Shown: piece after piece, positions 1-7,613 of the stretch
How positions within the stretch are numbered: the stretch's first letter is position 1
Layout of the letters: each line of letters starts with the position of its first letter
Source of the DNA: JANMEX01 sp031423755
GTDB taxonomy: Bacteria; Pseudomonadota; Alphaproteobacteria; Rhizobiales; Rhizobiaceae
Direction of reading: 5' to 3'
NCBI GenBank assembly: GCA_031423755.1
Contig: JANPGC010000076.1
Span: 1 to 17,063 of the forward strand
Length of the DNA stretch: 17,063 bases
Notes under the pieces: generated by a model
Databases searched by the model: none
Seen by the model: only the letters and a program-made list of their open reading frames with translations
Told to the model about the DNA's origin: nothing
Made by a program: the position numbers and the translations under genes

Positions 1-658
1 AAATGGTGGTGATGAAATTGATCGCGCCGAGAATGGACGAGGCACCGGCCAAATGCAGCGCCAGAATCGCCAGATCCATCGCAGGACCGGGTTGTCCGGA
101 GGAGGAGAGCGGCGGATAAATTGTCCAGCAGCCGCCCGCGCCCAAGGCGCCGGTCGGGCCTTCAACGAACATGGAGAGCGTGAGCAGGATGATGGCGGGT
201 GGCAGCAGCCAGAAGGAAATGTTGTTCATTCGCGGAAAAGCCATGTCCGGCGCGCCGATCATGATCGGCACCATCCAGTTGGCAAAGCCGCCGATGAGGG
301 CGGGCATGACCATGAAGAAGATCATGATGAGGCCGTGGCCGGTGGTGAACACATTGTACATGTGCTTGCCCGCATCGAGCGCAGCATCGCCTTCCACGCC
401 ATAGACCATGGCGGCAAGGCCGTGGAAAATCTGGATGCCGGGCTCCTGAAGCTCCCAGCGCATCATGACGGACAGGAAGCCGCCGAACACGCCCGAGATG
501 ATCGCAAAGATCAGGTAGAGCGTGCCTATGTCCTTGTGGTTGGTCGAAAACAGCCAACGCCGGACAAAGGACAGTTTCGGGTGGGCGTGATCATCGTGAC
601 CATGGGCATCGTGCGCATGGTCGTTGGTATCGTCGTGGGCTTGGTATCCGCTGGCCAT
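1..658 (-). CDS. ctaD: Cytochrome c oxidase subunit I, N-terminal part (cut by window edge)
   Basis: This is the catalytic heme-copper subunit of an aa3-type cytochrome c oxidase in the inner membrane. The reverse strand reads MASGYQAHDDTNDHAH..., then SFVRRWLFSTNHKDIGTLY, the hallmark N-terminus of subunit I. Further in are TTGHGLIMIFFMVMPALIGG, carrying a heme-ligand histidine, and GGGWTIYPPLSS. The frame stays open to position 1, so about 219 codons are present of the roughly 550 usual for the family. The ATG at 658 is preceded by GAGGAGTGAGG at good spacing. The first 27 residues hold eight histidines and many Asp before the conserved domain. ctaC lies 40 bp upstream on the same strand, so the two are almost certainly co-transcribed. 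The identification is secure. Confidence 0.96.
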   Translation of the reverse strand, partial: MASGYQAHDDTNDHAHDAHGHDDHAHPKLSFVRRWLFSTNHKDIGTLYLIFAIISGVFGGFLSVMMRWELQEPGIQIFHGLAAMVYGVEGDAALDAGKHMYNVFTTGHGLIMIFFMVMPALIGGFANWMVPIMIGAPDMAFPRMNNISFWLLPPAIILLTLSMFVEGPTGALGAGGCWTIYPPLSSSGQPGPAMDLAILALHLAGASSILGAINFITTI

Positions 659-698
659 GTGCCTCACTCCTCATTCGTGTGTCTGTTAAACGCGGCGG

Positions 699-1565
699 TC
701 AATTGCCGGCCACTTTGATTGGCTTTTCGGCTTCGATCGAAGCCAGCAGCGCCTTGTTGGCACCGTTCAGGTCAGTCTTGGCCAGAGACGCCCAGGTGTC
801 GTATTTCGCTTGGCTGACGACACGGATGGCGATTGGCATGTAGGCGTGGTCCTTGCCGCAGATTTCGGAGCATTGGCCGTAATAAAGGCCCTCTTTTTCG
901 GCCTTGAACCAGGTTTCGTTGAGGCGGCCTGGCATGGCGTCAATCTTGATGCCGAAGGCTGGCATGGCGAACGCATGGATCACGTCAGCGCCAGTAACAA
1001 TCATGCGCACGACCGTGTTTGAGGGAACGATCATCTCATTGTCGACGGCCAGAAGGCGCGGATATGCGCCCATGTCTTCCTTGCCGGCGGCAGCGCGATC
1101 GGTGTCCTTGAGGAGGATCGAGTCAAACGACATCGGCTCTGTGGCCTGATATTCGTAACTCCAGTACCATTGGTTGCCTGTCGCCTTGACCGTCAGCTTG
1201 GCTTCTTCCGGTGGATTGAACTGCGAGGTGAGAAGCTGGAAAGACGGGACCGCTATGAAAAGGAGAATGATGACCGGACCGACGGTCCAGATCACTTCGA
1301 TCAGCGTGTTGTGGCTGGTCTTGGAAGGGACGGGATTGTTCTTTTCAGAAAAGCGCCAGCCGACATAGGCCAGCAGGCCTGCCACGAACAGCGTGATCGG
1401 CACGATGAACCAAAGCGTGTAGTTCTCGAACCAGCGGATGCTGGTCATCATATTGGTCGCCGGGGCCTGAAGGTCTGTGCCCCAGGCGTGCGGCTGATCG
1501 GCCAGCGCCAACGAGGACCAACCGAGGGCGATGGCAGAGGCCAATGCTGAAACGGACTTCTTCAC
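699..1565 (-). CDS. ctaC: Cytochrome c oxidase subunit II
   Basis: This subunit receives electrons from cytochrome c through the binuclear CuA centre and passes them to subunit I. I chose the GTG at 1565: GGGGAG lies 7 nt upstream and the product then begins MKKSVSALASAIAL...LALA, a clean signal peptide. An ATG at 1598 is in frame but has no visible ribosome binding site and would put 11 extra residues before the signal. With the GTG start the protein has 288 residues, normal for the family. Two membrane segments follow at about 49-70 and 88-109, then a periplasmic cupredoxin domain. CuA ligands are visible as His197 (VIHAF), Cys232, Glu234 and Cys236 (YGQCSEICG), His240 and Met243. ctaD follows 40 bp downstream, the usual order in rhizobia. 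Confidence 0.95.
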   Translation of the reverse strand: MKKSVSALASAIALGWSSLALADQPHAWGTDLQAPATNMMTSIRWFENYTLWFIVPITLFVAGLLAYVGWRFSEKNNPVPSKTSHNTLIEVIWTVGPVIILLFIAVPSFQLLTSQFNPPEEAKLTVKATGNQWYWSYEYQATEPMSFDSILLKDTDRAAAGKEDMGAYPRLLAVDNEMIVPSNTVVRMIVTGADVIHAFAMPAFGIKIDAMPGRLNETWFKAEKEGLYYGQCSEICGKDHAYMPIAIRVVSQAKYDTWASLAKTDLNGANKALLASIEAEKPIKVAGN

Positions 1566-1863
1566 GCTAAATCTCCCCAAAAATGGCGACTTGGCCATTT
1601 CAAACGATTCTGGACCACGTGAGACGCGGTCTTCATTGGAATGTGTCAAACCACAAACTAAGCCGCCTCGCAAGGAAAGCCAGCGTTTCACGCATGCGTC
1701 ATTTTTTCACTTGGCGGAATATGTCAATTCCAAACCGCGATTTCGTCGCACTCACGCCGCTTTTGCCGTCCAGTTAACCTTAGACGGCCAAACGCCGGAC
1801 CCGCCCTTCCCTTTTTGCGGCATGTGCGGCAATTTCGTTGTGGTGATTCGGGACAGGCTTTCA
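1566..1863. other. Divergent intergenic region between ctaC and the IalB-family gene
   Basis: This 298-bp stretch separates the ctaC start (minus) from the IalB-family start (plus), so it must hold both promoters. On the minus strand a TTGACA hexamer sits at 1649-1644, about 80 nt upstream of the ctaC GTG, but the hexamer 17 nt further on (CGTCTC) is a poor -10. I see no convincing gene, strong hairpin or repeat here. In-frame upstream extensions of both flanking genes run into this region but lack coding character. Confidence 0.4.
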
Positions 1864-2376
1864 ATGCAGACACTCCTTGCACGGTTTATCGCAACCATGA
1901 CGCTGGTCTTGTGCGTGGTCTCTTTCGCGCATGCGCAGGCAGCGCAGACCGGGACCCTGCGTTCCAGCCATGGCGCGTGGAATATCCTGTGCGACACGCC
2001 GGCAGGTGCCAAGAGCGAGCAATGCGCTCTGGTGCAGAATGTGGTTGCCGAGGACCGGCCCGAGGTTGGCCTGTCGGTCGTCGTGCTGAAGACCGCCGAC
2101 AACAAGGCGAAAATCCTTCGCGTGCTTGCGCCGCTTGGCGTGTTGTTGCCAAACGGGCTCGGATTGAATGTGGACGGCAAGGACATGGGCCGCGCCTATT
2201 TCGTGCGCTGCTTTCAGGACGGTTGCTATGCGGAAGTCATTCTCGAAGACACCCTGATCAAAACGCTGCAGGGCGGAACGTCGGCCACTTTCATCGTGTT
2301 CCAGACGCCAGAAGAAGGCATCGGCATTCCGGTTGATCTGAAGGGCTTTGCCGACGGATATGCCGCGCTGCCGTGA
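1864..2376 (+). CDS. Invasion associated locus B (IalB) family protein
   Basis: This is a small exported protein of the IalB family, widespread in Rhizobiales and named for a Bartonella virulence locus; its biochemical role is not settled. The ATG at 1864 gives 170 residues, normal for the family, starting with a signal peptide (MQTLLARFIATMTLVLCVVSFAHA, cleavage likely after AHA). The mature part has the family features: HGAWNILCDTP, a second Cys in SEQCALVQ, a conserved PLGVLLPNGLGLNVDG stretch, and a Cys pair in RCFQDGCYAEV. The four cysteines probably form disulfides in the periplasm. The ribosome binding site is weak (GGGACAGG, slightly distant). The frame extends upstream to 1531, but that would hide the signal peptide. 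The MFS gene starts 47 nt downstream, so the two may be co-transcribed. Confidence 0.85.
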   Translation: MQTLLARFIATMTLVLCVVSFAHAQAAQTGTLRSSHGAWNILCDTPAGAKSEQCALVQNVVAEDRPEVGLSVVVLKTADNKAKILRVLAPLGVLLPNGLGLNVDGKDMGRAYFVRCFQDGCYAEVILEDTLIKTLQGGTSATFIVFQTPEEGIGIPVDLKGFADGYAALP

Positions 2377-2423
2377 CAATCACGAAATATCCGCTCAATC
2401 ACGAGAATGATAGCTGACAGGCC

Positions 2424-3830
2424 GTGAACCGCATCGTCCCGCTGATACTGGCGTTTGCGCTGTTCATGGAACAAATGGACGCGACGGTCATTTCGACGTC
2501 GCTTCCTGCGATTGCTGTTGATCTTGGCACCAGCCCGATTGCGCTGAAACTTGCGCTGACGGCCTATCTGGTTTCCGTGGCGATCTTCATCCCGCTGAGT
2601 GGCTGGATTGCCGACAGGTTTGGCGCCAAGCGGGTGTTTGCCACTGCCATTGGCGTGTTCATGGCGGGGTCTGTGGCATGTTCGGTTTCCGACTCTCTTC
2701 CGGCTTTTGTCGCGGCGCGCTTCCTTCAGGGTATGGGCGGGGCGATGATGACGCCGATCTCGCGGTTGATCCTAGTGCGCGGCACCGACAAGTCCAAGCT
2801 GATCGACGCGCTGGCTTGGCTCACGATCCCGGCACTGGCCGGACCGATGATCGGACCGCCGCTGGGCGGTTTCATCACCACCTATTTTTCCTGGCACTGG
2901 ATATTCCTTATCAACATTCCGATTGGCATTGCGGGGATTATCGCCACCGCGCGGTTCTTGCCTGAATTGCCAAAGGAGATACCGGGTCAGCTTGATATCA
3001 CCGGGTTCCTGCTTGCCGGGATTGCAGCGTCTGGAACCATCTTCGGTCTTTCCGTCATCAGCCTGCCAGCCTTACCGCCATTGTTCGGGTTCGTGGCGAT
3101 TATCGTCGGGCTTGCCGCTGCCGGTCTTTACATTGCCCATTCCCGCCGGATTTCCGATCCGGTGCTCAATCTTTCGCTGCTGCGCGCGCCGGTCTACCGC
3201 GCCACGGTGCTTGGCGGCTCGATCTTCCGGATTGGCAACGGCGCGCTGCCATTCCTTTTGCCGCTGATGCTGCAGGTCGGTTTCGGGCTTGACCCGTTCC
3301 GCTCCGGCCTGATCACCTTTGTCAGCGCTGCCGGGGCAATTGCCATGAAATTTGCCGTGCAGCGTATATTCTCGGGCTTCGGCTTCAAGCGCGTGCTGCT
3401 GGTGAGCGGACTTGTGACCGCTTTGCTGATTGCTGCCATTGCCGGAGTTGGCAAGGACTCGCCGGTTTACATTCTCTATGGCCTGCTGCTGGTGGTCGGG
3501 TTCACCCGTTCGCTGTTCTTCACCGGCCTCAATGCGCTGTCTTTCTCGGAATTGGAACCGCAGGACATGGCGCAGGCGACAGCGCTCAATGCTGCCGCGC
3601 AGCAGCTCAGCGTGGCGGCAGGCGTGGCGATGGCAGGCGCGATTCTCGAAAGTGCGGCGGCGCTGAATGGCGGAGTGTTGACGCAGGGCGGGTTTATTAC
3701 CGCATTTCTGGCCGTCGGTTTTATCAGCGCGGTTGGGGTGCTGCCATTTGTGCGCATGCACCCGTTGGCAGGCTCGCAAGTGTCTCGGCATGGCATCAGC
3801 GCTGATGAGATCGACAAGCCATTGCCGTGA
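2424..3830 (+). CDS. MFS transporter, DHA2-like (EmrB/HsrA-type) efflux protein
   Basis: This is a polytopic inner-membrane transporter of the major facilitator superfamily, likely a proton-driven drug exporter of the DHA2 type. It has 468 residues with about 13-14 hydrophobic segments. Family signatures are visible: LFMEQMDATVISTSLPAIAVDLG in the first helix, motif A (GWIADRFGAKRVF) after the second, RFLQGMGGAMMTP in the fourth, and motif C-like AGPMIGPPLGGFITTYFSWHWIF in the fifth, which is typical of exporters. The start is GTG at 2424 behind a weak ACAGG; an in-frame ATG at 2466 would cut off part of helix 1. No periplasmic adaptor gene is adjacent, so a tripartite EmrAB-like system is not supported. 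The substrate cannot be told from sequence. Confidence 0.88.
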   Translation: MNRIVPLILAFALFMEQMDATVISTSLPAIAVDLGTSPIALKLALTAYLVSVAIFIPLSGWIADRFGAKRVFATAIGVFMAGSVACSVSDSLPAFVAARFLQGMGGAMMTPISRLILVRGTDKSKLIDALAWLTIPALAGPMIGPPLGGFITTYFSWHWIFLINIPIGIAGIIATARFLPELPKEIPGQLDITGFLLAGIAASGTIFGLSVISLPALPPLFGFVAIIVGLAAAGLYIAHSRRISDPVLNLSLLRAPVYRATVLGGSIFRIGNGALPFLLPLMLQVGFGLDPFRSGLITFVSAAGAIAMKFAVQRIFSGFGFKRVLLVSGLVTALLIAAIAGVGKDSPVYILYGLLLVVGFTRSLFFTGLNALSFSELEPQDMAQATALNAAAQQLSVAAGVAMAGAILESAAALNGGVLTQGGFITAFLAVGFISAVGVLPFVRMHPLAGSQVSRHGISADEIDKPLP

Positions 3831-3888
3831 CAGATCAGCGGACATAAGTAATGGTCAAGAATTCGAGTGAAATGTATGACGCAGAAGT

Positions 3889-4026
3889 CCCCCTCCCCCT
3901 TGTGGGGGGGGGTTAGGGGTGGGGGTCCCCTTCGCAAGAAACTGAGTAGCTTCAGCCAAGTGCCCAGCATTGAAAGTTTTTTTGCGAAGAAGACCCCCAC
4001 CCCAACCCTCCCCACAAGGGGGAGGG
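3889..4026. repeat. C/G-rich palindromic intergenic repeat
   Basis: Two arms of about 52 bp (about 3889-3943 and 3973-4026) are near-perfect inverted repeats around a loop of about 30 bp. The outer part reads CCCCCTCCCCCTTGTGGGG on the left and CACAAGGGGGAGGG on the right; the inner part pairs CTTCGCAAGAAACT with AGTTTTTTTGCGAAG. Each arm also contains its own small hairpin (CCCC-TTGT-GGGG). It sits between the MFS gene and tldD. The composition resembles mosaic palindromic repeats common between rhizobial genes but differs from the CTTCTCCCCGC type seen elsewhere here. It may act as a terminator or mRNA stabiliser for the MFS transcript. Confidence 0.8.
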
Positions 4027-4100
4027 CGTCCTTTCGCGGTTTGCCGCTTTTGGCAATCGACCTACAAACTGGAATAAGCTCCAAAGCAAGGTAAAAGCCC

Positions 4101-5516
4101 ATGACCGCCCGCCTCTCCGACCAGTTCGACGCTTCCACCGACGATTTGCGGGCGATGCTCGCCAAGGCGCTTGACCGGGCTGACGATGGCGAATTGTTTA
4201 TGGAGCACAGCCAGAGCGAAGGACTGACATTCGACAATGGCCGCCTCAAGGGCGCGTCCTACAATGAGGACAAGGGTTTTGGCCTGCGCGCCGTGGCGGG
4301 CGAGGCGGTTGGCTATGCGCATTCGGGCGAAATGTCCGTGGCAGCGTTGAAGCGGGCATCGGATGCCGTGCGGGCTGTGCAAAGCGGTTACAACGGAACT
4401 TATTCGGCTGCGCCGCAGGGCACGAATGTGAAGCTCTACGGCGAGGAAAACCCGCTGGACGGGCCGTCGTTCGAGACCAAGGTCAAGCTGCTGCAAGAGA
4501 TTGACGCCTATTTGCGCGCCAAGGACCCGAAGGTGCGGCAGGTTTCGATCTCGTTGGGCGCTTCCCATCAGATTGTCGAGATACTGCGGGCGGATGGCCA
4601 TCTGGTCAGCGATGTGCGTCCGCTGGTGCGCATTTCGATCTCGGTTGTTGTCGGAGAAGGCGACCGGCAGGAGAGCGGCTCCTATGGCGCTGGCGGACGG
4701 CGCGGGTTTGGCGAATTCATCACCGCAGACTCCTGGCGCTTCGGCGCGGATGAGGCGCTGCGGCAGGCTTTGGTCAATCTTGAGGCGATCCCTGCCCCAG
4801 CTGGCACCTTCGACGTGGTTCTTGGCAGCGGCTGGCCGGGCGTGATGCTGCATGAAGCCGTCGGCCACGGGCTTGAGGGCGATTTCAACAGGAAGAAGAC
4901 CTCGGCTTTTGCCGGTCTGATGGGCCAGCAAGTTGCCGCCAAGGGCGTGACCATCGTTGACGACGGCACGATTGCCGAGCGGCGAGGCTCCCTGACGATT
5001 GACGATGAAGGCACGCCGACCAACTGCACGACGCTGATCGAGGACGGCATTCTGGTCGGCTACATGCAGGACCGGCAGAACGCCCGGCTGATGGGCGTTC
5101 AGCCGACCGGCAATGGCCGCCGCGAGTCCTACGCCCACGTGCCGATGCCGCGCATGACCAACACCTACATGCTCGGCGGCCAGCACTCGCCGGAAGAGAT
5201 CATCTCGTCGGTCAAGAACGGCATTTATGCCGTGTCGTTCGGTGGTGGCCAGGTGGACATCACCTCCGGCAAATTCGTCTTCGGCTGCACCGAGGCCTAT
5301 CTCATCAAGGACGGCAAAGTCGGTGCGCCAATCAAGGGCGCGATGCTGATCGGCAACGGGCCGGAGGCGATGCACCGCGTCTCCATGGTCGGCAATGACA
5401 TGAAGCTCGACACCGGCATCGGCATGTGCGGCAAGGCCGGGCAAGGCGTCCCGGTGGGGGTTGGGCAGCCGCATCTGCGGATGGATCAGGTGACGGTGGG
5501 CGGGACGGTGGCTTGA
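4101..5516 (+). CDS. tldD: Metalloprotease TldD
   Basis: TldD is the catalytic partner of TldE/PmbA in a cytosolic heterodimeric zinc protease, known from E. coli for microcin B17 maturation and CcdA degradation. The protein has 471 residues, full family length. The zinc motif HEAVGH lies at 251-256 inside GVMLHEAVGHGLEGDFNRKKTSAF, a TldD hallmark. Other conserved stretches are GSLTIDDEGTP, ESYAHVPMPRMTNTYM and the C-terminal GAMLIGNGPEAMHRVSMVGNDM. The ATG at 4101 is preceded by AAGG about 10 nt upstream. A partner tldE is not in this window. The gene is flanked by two different palindromic repeats, so it is probably transcribed separately from its neighbours. A long antisense reading frame over it is a codon-bias shadow. 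Confidence 0.95.
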   Translation: MTARLSDQFDASTDDLRAMLAKALDRADDGELFMEHSQSEGLTFDNGRLKGASYNEDKGFGLRAVAGEAVGYAHSGEMSVAALKRASDAVRAVQSGYNGTYSAAPQGTNVKLYGEENPLDGPSFETKVKLLQEIDAYLRAKDPKVRQVSISLGASHQIVEILRADGHLVSDVRPLVRISISVVVGEGDRQESGSYGAGGRRGFGEFITADSWRFGADEALRQALVNLEAIPAPAGTFDVVLGSGWPGVMLHEAVGHGLEGDFNRKKTSAFAGLMGQQVAAKGVTIVDDGTIAERRGSLTIDDEGTPTNCTTLIEDGILVGYMQDRQNARLMGVQPTGNGRRESYAHVPMPRMTNTYMLGGQHSPEEIISSVKNGIYAVSFGGGQVDITSGKFVFGCTEAYLIKDGKVGAPIKGAMLIGNGPEAMHRVSMVGNDMKLDTGIGMCGKAGQGVPVGVGQPHLRMDQVTVGGTVA

Positions 5517-5543
5517 GTGGGCCTGGCATTGCCATGGGGCGAC

Positions 5544-5718
5544 AATCTCCACCCTCGGCGCTGCCCCTCATCCGTCCGCTTCGCGTCCACCTTCTCCCCG
5601 CAAGTTGCGGGGAGAAGTGAAGAACCGCACCTTTGGAGGCTATCCCCTTCTCCCCGCCGTTTGCGGGGAGAAGGTGGTCCGAAGGACCGGATGAGGGGCA
5701 GCGCCTCGGGTGGAGATT
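5544..5718. repeat. RIME-like palindromic repeat element
   Basis: A complete 175-bp palindromic element fills the tldD-ROK gap. The outer arms (5544-5574 and 5688-5718) are 31 bp inverted repeats with two mismatches, containing CTGCCCCTCATCCG and its complement. Inside are two nearly perfect hairpins: 5591-5617 (CTTCTCCCCGC / GCGGGGAGAAG) and 5646-5674 (CCTTCTCCCCGC / GCGGGGAGAAGG). This fits the RIME class of rhizobial intergenic mosaic elements. The right arm ends 2 nt before the ROK start codon and contains that gene's GGTGGAG ribosome binding site. Confidence 0.88.
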
Positions 5719-5720
5719 GA

Positions 5721-6632
5721 ATGATGCTGGCATGTTTTGACATTGGCGGATCACAGATCAAGGCGGCGTTTGCCAGCGCGCCGGAAGATATCAAGACAGC
5801 AAGCAGCATGGCGACGCCGCTCGATGATTTCGGCGCGTTTGCCGGGGCGATTGGCGCCTTGATTGGTGGTCGCGCGGTTGACTGTGTGGCGATTTCGACG
5901 ACCGGCGTGGTTGATCCTTTCAGCGGCTTGCTGACCTGCGCCAACATTCCCTGCATTCATAACCGCACGATTGCCAGCGATTTGGCCAATGCGCTCGGCT
6001 TGCCGGTGTTCATCGCCAATGACGCTGACTGTTTCGCCCTTGCCGAGGCGTTGCAAGGTGCCGGGCGCGGGCATCGCAATGTGTTTGGCATCATTCTGGG
6101 TTCGGGTGTTGGCGGCGGGCTCGTGGTTGACGGAAGGATTGTAACCGGCGCTGGCGGCTACGCAGGTGAATGGGGCCATGGCATGGCCTTGCAGACGCGC
6201 GTCGGCACACCGCCGGTAGAAGTTCCGCATGTTTCCTGCCCTTGTGGCAGCTTCGGCTGTGTAAACACGGTTGGCGGCGCGCGCGGAATGGAGAGGCTTT
6301 TCAAGAGCTTGACCGGAAGAGATGCGACGAGTTTCGAGATTGTCGCGGGATGGACAAGCGGCGATGCGGAGTGCGCGCGCGTAATCGACGTCTATCTTGA
6401 TCTGGTCAGCACCGTGCTGGCGCTGGCGCTGAACATTGTCGGCGCGACGATTGTGCCGGTGGGTGGCGGGCTTTCGAATTCGCTCGAATTGGTGAGCGCA
6501 TTGGATGAACGCGTGCGGTCAAAAATGCTCTACAAATCGCCGACGCCCTTGCTCGTCCCGGCACAACTGTGTGTAAATCCAGCGTTTATCGGCGCGGCGC
6601 TGCTGGGGTTTCAGGAGCTTGACCGTGGCTGA
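5721..6632 (+). CDS. ROK family sugar kinase
   Basis: This is an ATP-dependent sugar kinase of the ROK family; amino-sugar or glucose kinases are the nearest guesses, but the substrate is not shown. It has 303 residues. The phosphate-binding DIGGSQIKAAF is at 7-17, the catalytic Asp in NDADCFALAEA is near 101, and the glycine-rich ILGSGVGGGLVVDGRIVTGAGGYAGEWGH ends at His153. The zinc cluster CPCGSFGCVN (Cys173, 175, 180) deviates from the usual CxCGxxGCxE in having Asn in place of Glu. There is no N-terminal helix-turn-helix, so it is an enzyme, not a ROK repressor. Two ATGs (5721, 5724) are possible; GGAG within the RIME arm serves either. It overlaps cutC by 8 nt, so the two are translationally coupled. 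Confidence 0.88.
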   Translation: MMLACFDIGGSQIKAAFASAPEDIKTASSMATPLDDFGAFAGAIGALIGGRAVDCVAISTTGVVDPFSGLLTCANIPCIHNRTIASDLANALGLPVFIANDADCFALAEALQGAGRGHRNVFGIILGSGVGGGLVVDGRIVTGAGGYAGEWGHGMALQTRVGTPPVEVPHVSCPCGSFGCVNTVGGARGMERLFKSLTGRDATSFEIVAGWTSGDAECARVIDVYLDLVSTVLALALNIVGATIVPVGGGLSNSLELVSALDERVRSKMLYKSPTPLLVPAQLCVNPAFIGAALLGFQELDRG

Positions 6633-7347
6633 CATCCTGCTCGAAGTCTGCGTCGACAATGCCGCCAGTCTTCTCGCGGCGGTCGAGGGCGGGGCGGACC
6701 GGATTGAACTGTGCTCGTCGCTGGAGCTTGGCGGGCTGACGCCAAGCTTTGGCTTGATGAAGTTCGCAGCGCGGCTGCCCCTGCCCGCCTACGCCATGAT
6801 CCGGCCCCACGCCGGTGATTTTGTGTTTGATGCCAATGACTTGGCGATCATGCGCGACGACATTGCCATGGCGCGCGAGGCGGGTCTGGCTGGTGTTGTG
6901 CTGGGGGCGAGCGTTGATGACGGTCGGCTGGATGCCGATATGCTTGCCGTTCTGGTCGAGCATTCCTACGGCATGGGCCTGACGCTGCACCGCGCGTTTG
7001 ATTGCGCCGGGCCGGACTTTGGCAACGCCCTTGAGACAGCCATCGACCTCGGGTTTGAGCGGGTGCTGACTTCCGGCGGGGCGTTGAGTGCTATTGAGGG
7101 TTTGGCGGTGCTGGAACGGTTGTTTCAGCAAGCTGGGGGGCGGATCACGATCATGCCAGGCGCGGGAATCAATGCCGGGAATGTTGGGTTGTTGAAGTCG
7201 CGTCTGCCGCTGAAAGAGGTGCACGGATCCTGCTCGAAACCGATGCGAAAAGTGCGCGGACCGGCGGCGGATTTGGGATTTGCGAGGGATGGTCAGCGCG
7301 AGACGGATGCGGGGTTGGTAACGACGATGAAGGCGGCGATGGGGTAA
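6625..7347 (+). CDS. cutC: Copper homeostasis protein CutC family
   Basis: CutC proteins are cytosolic TIM-barrel proteins. A copper role was proposed from E. coli genetics but is disputed, and no clear enzyme activity is assigned. I start it at the GTG at 6625: AGGAG lies 7 nt upstream, whereas an in-frame TTG at 6619 would sit almost on top of that site. The product has 240 residues. Family stretches are LLEVCVDNAASLLAAVEGGADRIELC, LGGLTPSFGLMK, MIRPHAGDFVF, GVVLGASVDDGRLD, LTLHRAFD, VLTSGGALSAIEG, IMPGAGINAGN and EVHGSCSKPM. It overlaps the end of the ROK kinase gene by 8 nt, so they form a two-gene operon; this pairing hints at a sugar-linked role for CutC here. Confidence 0.93.
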   Translation: MADILLEVCVDNAASLLAAVEGGADRIELCSSLELGGLTPSFGLMKFAARLPLPAYAMIRPHAGDFVFDANDLAIMRDDIAMAREAGLAGVVLGASVDDGRLDADMLAVLVEHSYGMGLTLHRAFDCAGPDFGNALETAIDLGFERVLTSGGALSAIEGLAVLERLFQQAGGRITIMPGAGINAGNVGLLKSRLPLKEVHGSCSKPMRKVRGPAADLGFARDGQRETDAGLVTTMKAAMG

Positions 7348-7421
7348 GTGTTGCGCGGCATTGCCGCTTGATGTCATGTTCGTTAGGCATTTGCCTATCC
7401 CGATATGGTAATTTTTGTGCC

Positions 7422-7591
7422 TGTCTCTCAAATTTATTGAGTCACGCGTTTTGCTGTTTTTGAGAGACAAAGCGTTTTGATGTTTCTGTTTGACACACAA
7501 AATCATTTGTCTCTCAAAATGTGTGATTTTTGATAGACAAAGCTCATTGTCTGTTGCATTTGGTAGCTATGCGAATTTGTCTATCAAAAAA
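7422..7591. promoter_or_regulatory. Cluster of six TTTG-N5-CAAA operator-like boxes upstream of fic
   Basis: An AT-rich 266-bp gap between cutC and the Fic gene contains repeated 13-bp boxes with dyad ends TTTG and CAAA. They are at 7420-7432 (CCTG-TCTCT-CAAA, degenerate), 7459-7471 (TTTG-AGAGA-CAAA), 7489-7501 (TTTG-ACACA-CAAA), 7506-7518 (TTTG-TCTCT-CAAA), 7529-7541 (TTTG-ATAGA-CAAA) and 7576-7588 (TTTG-TCTAT-CAAA). The central five bases occur in both orientations. The last box ends 25 nt before the Fic start codon. Copies and placement suggest binding sites for a regulator, possibly the Fic protein's own C-terminal winged helix. The spacing is irregular, so this is not a CRISPR array. Confidence 0.7.
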
Positions 7592-7613
7592 CTTCAATAT
7601 CGCGAGTCAAACC

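Noticed and set aside
53..718. Plus-strand reading frame of 221 codons opposite ctaD
   Set aside because: It is antisense to the well-identified CtaD N-terminus, and its composition is typical of a shadow frame.
4062..5552. Long minus-strand reading frame of 496 codons opposite tldD
   Set aside because: It lies fully antisense to an intact tldD with clear family motifs; its Arg/His/Ala-rich translation is the usual shadow of GC-rich coding DNA.
7422..7591. Repeated boxes upstream of fic as a CRISPR array
   Set aside because: Repeats are only 13 bp, alternate in orientation and have irregular spacing; there are no cas genes.
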